13,657 bases of DNA, taken from the NCBI GenBank assembly GCA_005800865.1, contig SYEI01000059.1:1-13657 (forward strand). The letters are read 5' to 3'. The translations under genes were made by a program, and so were the position numbers. This document shows positions 7,801 through 13,657 of this stretch, piece after piece. Origin of the DNA: Bacteroidota bacterium (GTDB lineage: Bacteria > Bacteroidota > Bacteroidia > B-17B0 > Aurantibacillaceae). The notes below the pieces were generated by a model. It was not told the DNA's origin. It saw only the letters and a list, made by a program, of their open reading frames with translations, and searched no databases. Position 1 is the first letter of the stretch; every line of letters starts with the position of its first letter.

Positions 7801-7869
7801 CAAACATATATCAAAAAATACTGAAAATTTTTGAGAGTTCAGCAAAAGCCAATTGAGTTCATTAATGGA
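7801..7869 (-). promoter_or_regulatory. Promoter and putative LytTR-type operator of the large LamG/Ig-like gene
   Basis: On the minus strand the distal half-site TCCATTAAT (7869-7861), an 11-bp spacer and the proximal half-site GCTTTTGCT (7849-7841) plus GAAC are followed by TATGTTTG (7808-7801). This 8-mer is an exact TAnnTTTG box and starts 34 nt after the TTG at 7845-7843. The start codon is 21 nt downstream. The spacer sequence is unlike the other two copies, so only the half-sites and geometry are kept. The element ends 5 bp from the stop codon of the response-regulator gene. Confidence 0.6.
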
Positions 7870-7874
7870 TAAAC

Positions 7875-8618
7875 TTAGGCAGAAAGGGCCTCTTCAAACT
7901 CTGCTTTTTTGTATTTGGAAAGCTTGGTTGTTAAACCATTAGAGAGTTGAATGCTTAAATCGGATTTTGAATACTGCTTAATAAATTTTTTGTTAACTAG
8001 CCATGATTTATGCACCCTAAAAAAATCAGGCACACTCTCTAAAACGGTTTCAAAATGCTTCAAGTTTTTGCTGGCAATATATGTTTTTTCAGTAGTATGA
8101 ATCGTGCAATATGATTCTTGGGCTTCAATGGCAATAATGCTTTCGATACTCACTATGTTTTGCTGACCTTTATCGCTAATTACTATATTTTTGAGCTGCT
8201 TATTTTCAAGTGTATTGCTCAATAAGGATAAGCGTTGCGATTGTTGCTCTATATTGCGTTGCTGAACCACTCTTGCTACAGCATTTTTTAAACGTTCAAT
8301 ATCAATAGGCTTTAATAAATAATCGATGGCAGCTATTTCAAAGGCACGGATAGCGTATTGGTCATAAGCCGTCACAAAAATAATTTCAAAATTGATGTCT
8401 TTAAAAAAAGTAACGATTTCAAACCCCGAATAATTAGGCATCTCAATATCTAAAAACACTAAGTCGGGTTGCTCTTTATTAATTACATCAACGGCTTGCA
8501 ACACATGGTTGCATTTGGCAATTAACTCAACATCAGGACAAAAACGCAGCAATAAATTTTCAAGCACGTCTCTTGCACCTTCTTCATCATCTACCAATAT
8601 GGCCCTAATTTTTTTCAT
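7875..8618 (-). CDS. LytTR-family response regulator
   Basis: The ATG at 8618 gives 247 residues beginning MKKIRAILVDDEE, the usual start of the family. A 14-codon extension to a TTG at 8660 is rejected. The N-terminal receiver domain (about 4-118) has the acidic pocket D10/D11, the phosphoacceptor Asp57 in PDLVFLDIEMP, Thr83 in FVTAY and Lys103 in LLKP. A linker leads to a LytTR DNA-binding domain (about 143-245), with the conserved FFRVHKSWLVNKKFI segment. It should be a cytoplasmic transcription regulator phosphorylated by the adjacent LytS-type kinase, which ends 75 bp upstream. LytTR proteins bind paired 9-bp direct repeats, and sites of that shape precede the three genes downstream. All key residues are present, so the regulator looks functional even though its kinase gene is interrupted. 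Confidence 0.95.
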   Translation of the reverse strand: MKKIRAILVDDEEGARDVLENLLLRFCPDVELIAKCNHVLQAVDVINKEQPDLVFLDIEMPNYSGFEIVTFFKDINFEIIFVTAYDQYAIRAFEIAAIDYLLKPIDIERLKNAVARVVQQRNIEQQSQRLSLLSNTLENKQLKNIVISDKGQQNIVSIESIIAIEAQESYCTIHTTEKTYIASKNLKHFETVLESVPDFFRVHKSWLVNKKFIKQYSKSDLSIQLSNGLTTKLSKYKKAEFEEALSA

Positions 8619-8623
8619 GACGT

Positions 8624-8631
8624 CAAACGTA
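8624..8631 (-). promoter_or_regulatory. Possible -7 box before the response-regulator gene
   Basis: On the minus strand TACGTTTG (8631-8624) matches TAnnTTTG exactly but ends only 5 nt before the ATG at 8618. If used, it would give an almost leaderless mRNA. It is one short motif in AT-rich sequence and could be chance; read-through from the kinase gene is the alternative. Confidence 0.25.
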
Positions 8632-8693
8632 CTATTCGTTTTTTTAATATTTGCTATCAAATTTATGAATCATCTAATTTTATTTAGCAATGG

Positions 8694-10292
8694 CTAAAAT
8701 TTATGTTTGATTGGAATGGATAGAATCACTTTGGTTCCTATAGCTTCATTATTCTCATATAAATCTTCGTATTTATAGCCAAAGTCTCCTTCAAATACAT
8801 TACTTAAAATTTCAAAGCGTTTATGAATGGCTTTTCCCGAAAAGGATTCGTGCTCCGATCGTTGCCTTAATTTAATAGCTTTTGATTTTTCTCTGCCAAT
8901 TCCATTATCTGATATTGTACAAATTAGAGTTTCGTTTAACTCAAAAGTTATTTTTAAATTCTTTTGTCCTTCTTTATGCAATAAACCGTGTATTAAAGAG
9001 TTTTCGATAAAAGGTTGAATTAATAATGGAGGTAGCATAATGTCTTCCACATTTTTAATATCAATGATATAGTTTAACTCTTTTTTAAAGCGTAATTTTT
9101 CGAGAGATAAATACAATTCCAATAATTTTATTTCTTGGTCAAAATCAATAAAATCTTTTTCTGAATAACTTAAGGTTCTGCGCACTAAGTTCGAAAATGT
9201 GGTAATATAAGAGTAGGAATGTTCTACATCGCCTTTTAAAATTAAATCCTGAATCGAATTCAATGAATTAAAAATAAAATGCGGATTCATTTGCGATTGA
9301 ATGGCGGTTAATTTGGAAGCATTTAACTCATTGATTTGCTGAGATTTTTTTCGTTGTATATTTAATTGCCAGCGATATATTAATAATACTATTCCTAAAA
9401 ATAAAATAATGACAAACGCAATAAACCACCAGCGTGCATAAAAAGGAGCGTCAATTGTAAAGGAGTAGGAGACAGGTTCGCTAAATACACCTTGGTTTTC
9501 AACTTTAAAATAAAATGTATAGTTACCTGGTGCCAATGCAGAGTAAGTAATTTGATTCGATTCGTAATTATTAATATTCCAATTTAAATCATATCCTTCT
9601 AGCTTGTAGTAATAATGCATGCTTTCGTGGTTACGCAATGTAGTTGACGAAAAGATAAATTGTATTTTACGTTGGTTACTATTTAAAGCCCTTGTTTGAA
9701 ATGGATTAATTAATTCGTCGTTTACTAAAATATGATTTAAACGAATAAATGGTTTTTGAAGAGTTGTTTTGTTGTAATTTAAATTAATAGGTTGTACACC
9801 TCCACTATGGCTTACCCATAGTTGGTTTTGATGAAAAGTAAAATCAATAATTCTTTTAGATGAAAACCCAAAAACTGAATGTAAGGCTTTTAATAATTTT
9901 CCATTCATGTCAAACTGAAATAAACCATTGGATGATTTGGCAATAATTGTGTTTTGATGAATGCTTATTTTTTTAAGAATCTCTTCTTGATTATTTATAA
10001 TAGGATGAATCACATTGACTATTTTGCCATGTTGTATTATTAAAATACCATTGGCTTTGGTGGTAGCGTATATACGACCATTATAAAAATGTAGGTAATT
10101 GGGATAAATGACTTTTTTATTAATGAGTAAGGGCTTGATATTTCCATCAGGAAAAATGGTAAATAAACCATTAGCTGTAGAAGCATATAGACAATGATCT
10201 TCAGGATTATATTCTATCGAATAAATTCTGAAATCAACACCTTTTAATAATTGTGTATTAAATGTTTTGATGCCATCGCTTTCAACTTTCAT
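8694..10292 (-). CDS. Sensor histidine kinase, C-terminal portion (Y_Y_Y, membrane segment, LytS-type kinase)
   Basis: This 532-residue open frame starts at an internal ATG and lacks a signal peptide. Residues 1-200 or so continue a periplasmic sensor propeller (for example CLYASTANGLFTI and QLWVSHSGGV blades). A Y_Y_Y domain covers about 217-281 (YYYKLEGYDLNW, APGNYTFYFKVEN). One membrane helix is at 288-308. The LytS-type kinase part carries the phosphoacceptor His338 in QMNPHFIFNSLN, the N-box PPLLIQPFIENSLIHG (421-436) and the G-box SDNGIGREKS (461-470). This architecture matches hybrid-propeller LytS sensors that signal to LytTR regulators. The upstream 29 codons are open in the same frame back to the TAA at 10380-10382, so this is the downstream part of one interrupted gene. 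If translated alone from this ATG it would lack an export signal for its sensor domain. Confidence 0.88.
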   Translation of the reverse strand: MKVESDGIKTFNTQLLKGVDFRIYSIEYNPEDHCLYASTANGLFTIFPDGNIKPLLINKKVIYPNYLHFYNGRIYATTKANGILIIQHGKIVNVIHPIINNQEEILKKISIHQNTIIAKSSNGLFQFDMNGKLLKALHSVFGFSSKRIIDFTFHQNQLWVSHSGGVQPINLNYNKTTLQKPFIRLNHILVNDELINPFQTRALNSNQRKIQFIFSSTTLRNHESMHYYYKLEGYDLNWNINNYESNQITYSALAPGNYTFYFKVENQGVFSEPVSYSFTIDAPFYARWWFIAFVIILFLGIVLLIYRWQLNIQRKKSQQINELNASKLTAIQSQMNPHFIFNSLNSIQDLILKGDVEHSYSYITTFSNLVRRTLSYSEKDFIDFDQEIKLLELYLSLEKLRFKKELNYIIDIKNVEDIMLPPLLIQPFIENSLIHGLLHKEGQKNLKITFELNETLICTISDNGIGREKSKAIKLRQRSEHESFSGKAIHKRFEILSNVFEGDFGYKYEDLYENNEAIGTKVILSIPIKHKF

Positions 10293-10379
10293 AACACCTC
10301 TGTTTGTTCCAAGATAAATGAGATTATCAGAAAGTATAACGGCGTCTTTTAAAGAAGCTTGTATAATATTGTTGATGGT

Positions 10380-11549
10380 TTATGTTTTTTTATTGTAAAC
10401 TTTAATACTACCGTTATCAAAAACTATTAAGTTGCTCGTATGGTTACCATATATGGCTTCAATAGGACGTTTCCCTTCAGTGTTAATAGTAAACAATTTG
10501 TTATTAAGGTAGTTCATGAGCGTACCTTTAGAAGTTCCAATCATTAAACCAAAAAGCGAATCTGAATACAAGGCATTTGCAGGATCTTCTTTAAAGGTGT
10601 GACTCACATCAGGTACTTTAGTATCAGGAATAACGATGACTCCTTTATCAAATGTGCTGAGTAAAATGTTTCCTTCTTTATCTTTATAGATATCCGAAAT
10701 AAAATAATCTCCGTAATAAATAGGATAGTTTTCGGTGGTGATTTTCTTATCAATTAAAGCTGTACCTGGTAAAGTTCCTGTAACCCAAATAATACCTTCT
10801 GTTTCGTAGATCCTCTCCGACTGACTTCTTTCAAATATTGCATTTTTGGGTAATTGATTTAATTCAAATGTTGAAGCATTGAAACTATAGAGTTCTTTTG
10901 TTCTTAAATCGAGAGCATAGTTACTGAAAAACTTAAGTACGCTTTCGGTGTTAAGGCTACCAGATAAAAAGTGTAACTTGTTTTTTTTGAATACACCTTT
11001 CTCATAAACTAAAACAGAATCAATACCACTTAAATGAAATTGAATGCCATTGTTCTTGGTTAAAAATGCTGAACTTAAATAGTAAAGTGAAGCTGGGTAT
11101 TGTAATACCTTTTTTCCGTTTTTATTTAATACCACAATTTGTTTGGCGCCAATTACTAAGTTGTCATCATCTGCAACAGTTAAACTAATATCAGAACTGC
11201 TTTCATCAGCTTTGAGTTCGTAAAATAAGGAACAACTTTTATTTTTAATTTGAAATATTTGATTGTTAAGGTTGTGGCAATAAATAGTGCCCTCGCGATT
11301 CATTGTAAAGTTGAAAACAGAACTCCCTTTAGCTTCATCACATTCTATTTTATTGTAATAATAGTAATCAAAATAATAAAGCCCTTCGTTGGTAGCAAAC
11401 CAATAGTTTAAATCTTTATCCTGTATCACATCGTATATTTGAACGCCTCTAAACTGTTCTTCGCCAAATATAAAATGGGCAGGTTGCTGCGCTTTTGTAT
11501 TGATAAATGAAAAGCATATCACAAAAAGTAATATAACTTTTGTGCTCAC
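10380..11549 (-). CDS. Sensor kinase, N-terminal portion (signal peptide and propeller)
   Basis: The proposed start is GTG at 11549, giving MSTKVILLFVICFSFINTKA as a clean signal peptide before QQPAHF. The frame is open to a TTG at 11591, but that codon overlaps a TAnnTTTG box (11589-11596), so it is probably not transcribed. The 389 residues are mature periplasmic sensor sequence. The first blade, QIYDVIQDKDLNYWFATNEG (37-56), is a canonical two-component regulator propeller motif. Later blades are more divergent. The protein ends abruptly at KVYNKKT in mid-propeller, at the in-frame TAA. On its own it would be an exported half-propeller without a membrane anchor or kinase, and it is unlikely to work alone. 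Confidence 0.8.
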   Translation of the reverse strand: MSTKVILLFVICFSFINTKAQQPAHFIFGEEQFRGVQIYDVIQDKDLNYWFATNEGLYYFDYYYYNKIECDEAKGSSVFNFTMNREGTIYCHNLNNQIFQIKNKSCSLFYELKADESSSDISLTVADDDNLVIGAKQIVVLNKNGKKVLQYPASLYYLSSAFLTKNNGIQFHLSGIDSVLVYEKGVFKKNKLHFLSGSLNTESVLKFFSNYALDLRTKELYSFNASTFELNQLPKNAIFERSQSERIYETEGIIWVTGTLPGTALIDKKITTENYPIYYGDYFISDIYKDKEGNILLSTFDKGVIVIPDTKVPDVSHTFKEDPANALYSDSLFGLMIGTSKGTLMNYLNNKLFTINTEGKRPIEAIYGNHTSNLIVFDNGSIKVYNKKT

Positions 11550-11588
11550 AAAGTTGCTTGATATGTTTTGTGCATTTTTGATAGTAAC

Positions 11589-11596
11589 CAAATGTA
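11589..11596 (-). promoter_or_regulatory. -7 promoter box of the sensor kinase gene
   Basis: On the minus strand TACATTTG (11596-11589) matches TAnnTTTG. It lies 39 nt before the GTG at 11549, which leaves room for a leader of about 30 nt. I do not see a convincing -33 TTG at the usual distance. The proposed LytTR half-sites are absent here, so the kinase gene is not obviously part of the same regulon. Confidence 0.45.
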
Positions 11597-11638
11597 CAAA
11601 AAAATTAAAAGGGTTTATCCGAATGTGAAGTAGGGCGT

Positions 11639-12100
11639 GTTAGGGGTTAGGTTATTATTCAAATACTTCTTCTACGCCAACCTTGTCAAATGTTGCTTCT
11701 GAAAACACAGTTGTCATTTTGTATTCTGGTAATTTATTATGAAAAGCTTGGTAAATAGTTATTGTCTTTTCTTTTATTTCTTGGAGATATAGTGCGCTGT
11801 AACTTTGTTTACTTATATAAAATTCATTGGCGTTTAGGTCGCACACAATTATTCTAAAGTCTCGCTTAGTTCCACCGAATGAAAATAGTCCAAATACTTT
11901 TTTTGGTTTTGTTGTATAAAAGCGATTTAAAACTAGATAGTTATTGTCTACCGAGATTAGATAGTTGTCAACTAAAAACCTATGTTTTAGTTTTTTGTCA
12001 AACAAATAACAATTTGCTAGGTATGGTCCAGACATACCAAAAGATTCTTGTTCGTCCGTGTATTTTATTTTTGCTGGTCTTTCCATAACTTACCCCTAAC
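11639..12100. mobile_element. Cassette-like unit: one gene between 12-bp inverted repeats
   Basis: The left arm GTTAGGGGTTAG (11639-11650) and the right arm CTTACCCCTAAC (12089-12100) are inverted repeats with 11 of 12 positions matching. They enclose a single minus-strand gene with only 4 bp between its stop codon and the left arm and 2 bp between its start codon and the right arm. A tight gene-to-boundary fit is typical of integron gene cassettes and of very small mobile units. No integrase or transposase is in the window and no target-site duplication is evident. The mobile-element label is therefore inference from shape only. Confidence 0.4.
11655..12086 (-). CDS. Hypothetical protein, 143 residues, in cassette-like unit
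   Basis: I do not recognise the family. The predicted protein (ATG to TAA) is soluble, with no signal peptide or membrane helix. It has a mixed, beta-rich pattern: an N-terminal charged stretch (MERPAKIKYTDEQESFG), repeated short hydrophobic strands (YLISVDNNYLVLN, FRIIVCDLNANEFYI, KTITIYQAFHN) and an acidic end (VGVEEVFE). It contains two cysteines and no obvious catalytic motif. The gene has no visible promoter of its own and no Shine-Dalgarno sequence. The hairpin segment 12096-12262 lies directly upstream. Small soluble proteins carried by cassettes are often defence, immunity or stress proteins, but nothing here shows which. Confidence 0.7.
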   Translation of the reverse strand: MERPAKIKYTDEQESFGMSGPYLANCYLFDKKLKHRFLVDNYLISVDNNYLVLNRFYTTKPKKVFGLFSFGGTKRDFRIIVCDLNANEFYISKQSYSALYLQEIKEKTITIYQAFHNKLPEYKMTTVFSEATFDKVGVEEVFE

Positions 12101-12262
12101 GTTTTCGCGGTTTGCTTCAGGCCGTTTTGGAACCGTTGTCTACCGAAATGTTAGTTTAAAGATACAATGTTGCTAGGCAATTGCAAAGAAAAAATTAAAA
12201 AAGTTTCTACCGCTTTTGCAATTGCTTTGATGTCTGCAAGGCTTGAGCAAACCGTGTGTTAG
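12096..12262. repeat. Large imperfect hairpin, attC-like
   Basis: This 167-bp non-coding segment is bounded by CTAAC (12096-12100) and GTTAG (12258-12262). Inside, CGGTTTGCT (12108-12116) pairs with AGCAAACCG (12246-12254), extended by TCAGGCC and GGCTTG with a bulge. Further in, GCAATTGCAAAG (12177-12188) pairs with CTTTTGCAATTGC (12213-12225). This order (outer simple arms, inner arms with an unpaired base, variable middle) is that of integron attC sites. However, the ends do not fully match the RYYYAAC/GTTRRRY core, and the total is longer than most attC sites. It may instead be a Bacteroidota intergenic repeat that only looks alike. Confidence 0.5.
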
Positions 12263-12595
12263 CAGTTCGGCGGCTTATTTAGTTGTAGTTAGTTTAAGTG
12301 TCCGCATACACAGAAACAAATTATGCTAAATATTTTGCCTTACTGTTTTTAAAATTTGGTTTGGTGTCGCAACGAAAACAAATACGTTTGTCAGCACGCA
12401 GTTTTGTCTGCGGTTAGGTCGATACGTTTTGTGAGTTCTGCGGTTAGGTCAACCGAGTTTAGTGAGGTCGAAACGTTTAGTTGATAATTTTGTTTTGTAG
12501 ATGTCGCCACGAAACAGGAAAATAAATTTGTCTGAAAATGAAGTTTGATGTCGAAAGTGAAGTTTCTCGGTACTTGTCAGCCGCTGACTGCTAAC
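12258..12595. repeat. Non-coding segment between inverted GTTAGCAG arms
   Basis: The left arm, 12258-12275, begins GTTAGCAGT and ends GCGGCT. It is the inverse of 12579-12595, which begins AGCCGC and ends ACTGCTAAC; the arms differ only by a short indel in the middle. The 338 bp carry no plausible gene in any frame. They contain CG-containing short repeats unlike the surrounding AT-rich intergenic DNA. The left arm overlaps the right end of the preceding hairpin segment, so the two share a boundary. Confidence 0.55.
12365..12532. repeat. Direct repeats inside the non-coding segment
   Basis: TCTGCGGTTAGGTC is exact at 12407-12420 and 12437-12450, a 30-bp period. GGTCGATACGTTTTG (from 12416) has a related copy GGTCGAAACGTTTAG (from 12466). 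A longer pair begins TGTCGCAACGAAAAC at 12365 and TGTCGCCACGAAACA at 12502, both ending in TTTGTC (12392 and 12532). The repeats give the segment a patchwork structure without coding potential. Confidence 0.6.
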
Positions 12596-12846
12596 CTACT
12601 TATACATCTCATAAAACTAAACATATATAACATAGGGTAGCGATATTTGTATAGTTTTTTAGCGTTATTTTATAAAGATACAATTTAGATTCAATGATTT
12701 TTGGGCTTTTTTCTGAGGGGCTAGCACCTTCAATTTGGTAGAATTTTTGTAGAAACAGATTTAGATAAGATATTGTTAATAAATGCTTTACCTAAACTTT
12801 ATACAATCAATAAAATAGTATAATTTTATAATACAAATTTTTAAGC
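12596..12846. other. AT-rich intergenic stretch
   Basis: These 251 bp precede the gene at 12847. I see no gene, no RNA gene, no clear terminator, no copy of the LytTR-type half-site pair and no convincing TAnnTTTG box. The promoter of the downstream gene must lie here but cannot be placed. Confidence 0.5.
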
Positions 12847-13500
12847 ATGAAAAAACTAAATCGTTTTGCCGCACTTTTTTTTGTCTCTTTATCTCTTACT
12901 TCATTTTCGCAAATAGGTAATGGTGGTTTTAAAATAAATGAAAATGGCGATCCTTTGCCAGATGTTTTATTGAATTTTGATGCTATTTTTGATAATACCA
13001 AAGTAGAATTAACTTGGTCTTCAGACACAGAAAATAACAACAATTTCTTTACTATAGAAAAATCTAAAGATGCTACTAATTTTGAAGAAGTAACATCCAT
13101 TAAAGGTTTTGGAAATCATAGCAATATCATGAGTTATTTTGATGTAGATTATACTCCGTATGAAGGAATTTCTTTTTACCGTTTAAAACAAACAGATGCT
13201 AAAGGAAAGGTATTGTCTTCTCGTTTAGTATCTATCAATAATAAAATTTCAACTAATAATTTATCGATGAATCAAAGTGCTGTTTATGATAATCCAGCTA
13301 GTTTAATGGGTTCTGAGAATAAAGAAGTATTAGTTGTTTTAAGAAACGAAAAAGGGGAAGAGAGTTATTCTAAAGTAGTGATCGACGATAAATATAATGT
13401 GCTTTCTTCTGATAATACAAGTAAGTTAGATAATGGTACTTATACCGTTGTTGCTTCTTCTGATAATAGATTATATAGCCAAAAGTTGGTGGTAAGATAG
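12847..13500 (+). CDS. Small secreted protein, fibronectin-III-like domain, divergent sorting domain
   Basis: The 217-residue protein has a signal peptide (residues 1-22, ending LTSFSQ). Residues 40-130 or so form a fibronectin-III-like domain of a kind common near the C-terminus of T9SS cargo: KVELTWSSDTENNNNFFTIEK, then NFEEVTSIKGFGNHSN, then ISFYRLKQTDAKGKVLSSRLVSI. The last 70 residues resemble a degenerate type A sorting domain: VYDNPAS where cargo normally has YPNPA, then VVLRNEKGEE, LDNGTYTVVASSDNRLY and a SQKLVVR end. It may be secreted by the T9SS, or it may be a remnant of a longer cargo protein reduced to its C-terminal modules. The gene is oriented away from the rest of the locus and followed by a terminator-like hairpin. 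Confidence 0.82.
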   Translation: MKKLNRFAALFFVSLSLTSFSQIGNGGFKINENGDPLPDVLLNFDAIFDNTKVELTWSSDTENNNNFFTIEKSKDATNFEEVTSIKGFGNHSNIMSYFDVDYTPYEGISFYRLKQTDAKGKVLSSRLVSINNKISTNNLSMNQSAVYDNPASLMGSENKEVLVVLRNEKGEESYSKVVIDDKYNVLSSDNTSKLDNGTYTVVASSDNRLYSQKLVVR

Positions 13501-13509
13501 TCTGTTTTA

Positions 13510-13537
13510 CTTTCTTTGCCTACCATGCAAAGAAAAG
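13510..13537 (+). terminator. Terminator-like hairpin after the small secreted protein gene
   Basis: CTTTCTTTGC (13510-13519) can pair with GCAAAGAAAAG (13527-13537), with one extra A, around a 7-nt loop. It begins 9 bp past the stop codon. The stem is AT-rich and no strong T-run follows immediately, so termination is plausible but not certain. Confidence 0.45.
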
Positions 13538-13563
13538 ACTCTAATTTAGTTTTATTTTCTTCT

Positions 13564-13635
13564 GTTCTTTTTTCTTGAAAAAAAGAACCAAAAAATTCAA
13601 GGTAATTAGCCAACCCCCAGTTTCTCCGTAGAAAC
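13564..13635. repeat. Hairpin cluster at the right edge
   Basis: GTTCTTTTTT (13564-13573) pairs with AAAAAAGAAC (13579-13588), and GTTTCT (13620-13625) pairs with AGAAAC (13630-13635) around CCGT. CTTCCCT occurs twice just after (13635-13641 and 13650-13656). No gene is visible. The sequence runs off the window, so the size and nature of this repeat region cannot be judged. Confidence 0.4.
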
Positions 13636-13657
13636 TTCCCTGAATGGGACTTCCCTC

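Larger units (their letters stand above)
8694..11549 (-). pseudogene. Sensor kinase gene interrupted by one in-frame TAA
   Basis: From the GTG at 11549 to the TAG ending at 8694 the frame is continuous over 952 codons, except for a TAA at 10382-10380 (codon 390). The codons on both sides are in the same frame and read as propeller sequence: ...DNGSIKVYNKKT, stop, TINNIIQASLKDAV, then IYLGTNRGVMKVE, which is a normal Reg_prop-like blade. No frameshift is needed. CAA or AAA mutated to TAA would explain it by a single substitution. The restored protein would be about 951 residues: signal peptide, propeller, Y_Y_Y, one membrane helix, LytS-type kinase. That is typical for the family. The stop could be a real inactivating mutation, a sequencing error, or a read-through site. 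The intact-looking regulator next door makes recent loss or an error likelier than long-term decay. Confidence 0.8.

Noticed and set aside
7780..7845. N-terminal extension of the large LamG/Ig-like protein to a TTG at 7845
   Set aside because: The TTG lies inside the conserved promoter element, and the ATG at 7779 begins a normal signal peptide.
8619..8660. 14-codon extension of the response regulator to a TTG at 8660
   Set aside because: The family normally begins a few residues before the DD pair, as it does from the ATG at 8618; the extension has no domain character.
8683..8698. TTTAGC/GCTAAA hairpin between kinase and regulator as a terminator
   Set aside because: The stem is only 6 bp, overlaps the stop codon and has no U-run on the minus strand.
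10293..10379. Frameshift or true intergenic gap between two kinase genes
   Set aside because: Both parts and the 29 codons between them are in one frame, and the gap codes for propeller-like sequence, so only the TAA interrupts.
11550..11591. TTG start at 11591 for the sensor kinase
   Set aside because: It overlaps a TAnnTTTG box; GTG at 11549 gives a compact signal peptide. Some uncertainty remains because no ATG is available.
12365..12532. CRISPR-like array
   Set aside because: Repeat units differ in length and spacing, there are only two or three copies of each, and no cas gene is near.

Overview
This is a low-GC window from a member of the phylum Bacteroidota, probably class Flavobacteriia or a close relative. 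The basis is three proteins that end in near-identical type A sorting domains of the type IX secretion system (T9SS), a LytTR/LytS-type two-component pair whose sensor has a periplasmic beta-propeller and Y_Y_Y domain, AT-rich translation starts without Shine-Dalgarno sequences, and TAnnTTTG-type -7 promoter boxes. I would not name a genus.

Left part (1-1711): the 3' end of a MORN-repeat protein, a short intergenic repeat built from CTTAGCG heptamers, then mnmA, the tRNA 2-thiouridylase. A strong two-way terminator separates mnmA from the convergent genes to its right.

Central part (1730-11549, all on the minus strand): in transcription order, a sensor kinase locus (11549-8694), a LytTR response regulator (8618-7875), and three secreted T9SS cargo proteins: a large LamG/Ig-like protein (7779-5404), a seven-repeat probable beta-propeller (5244-3535) and a double-LamG protein (3382-1730). 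The kinase reading frame is continuous from its signal peptide to its ATP-binding domain, apart from one in-frame TAA at 10380-10382. It is therefore a single gene split by a nonsense codon, or one carrying a sequencing error there. Each of the three secreted-protein genes is preceded by the same arrangement: two 9-bp half-sites separated by 11-12 bp, then a TTTG-ending -7 box that starts exactly 34 nt after a TTG in the proximal half-site. The half-site layout resembles LytTR operators, so the neighbouring regulator is a plausible controller of the three genes.

Right part (11639-12595): three consecutive segments bounded by alternating GTTAG and CTAAC arms. They are a tight 462-bp unit filled almost entirely by one gene of unknown function, a 167-bp multi-stem hairpin resembling an integron attC site, and a 338-bp non-coding segment full of short direct repeats. 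No integrase or transposase is visible. This is the most unfamiliar part of the window.

Right end (12596-13657): an AT-rich stretch with nothing recognised, then a small secreted protein with a fibronectin-III-like domain and a divergent C-terminal sorting domain, followed by a terminator-like hairpin and more hairpins that run to the edge.
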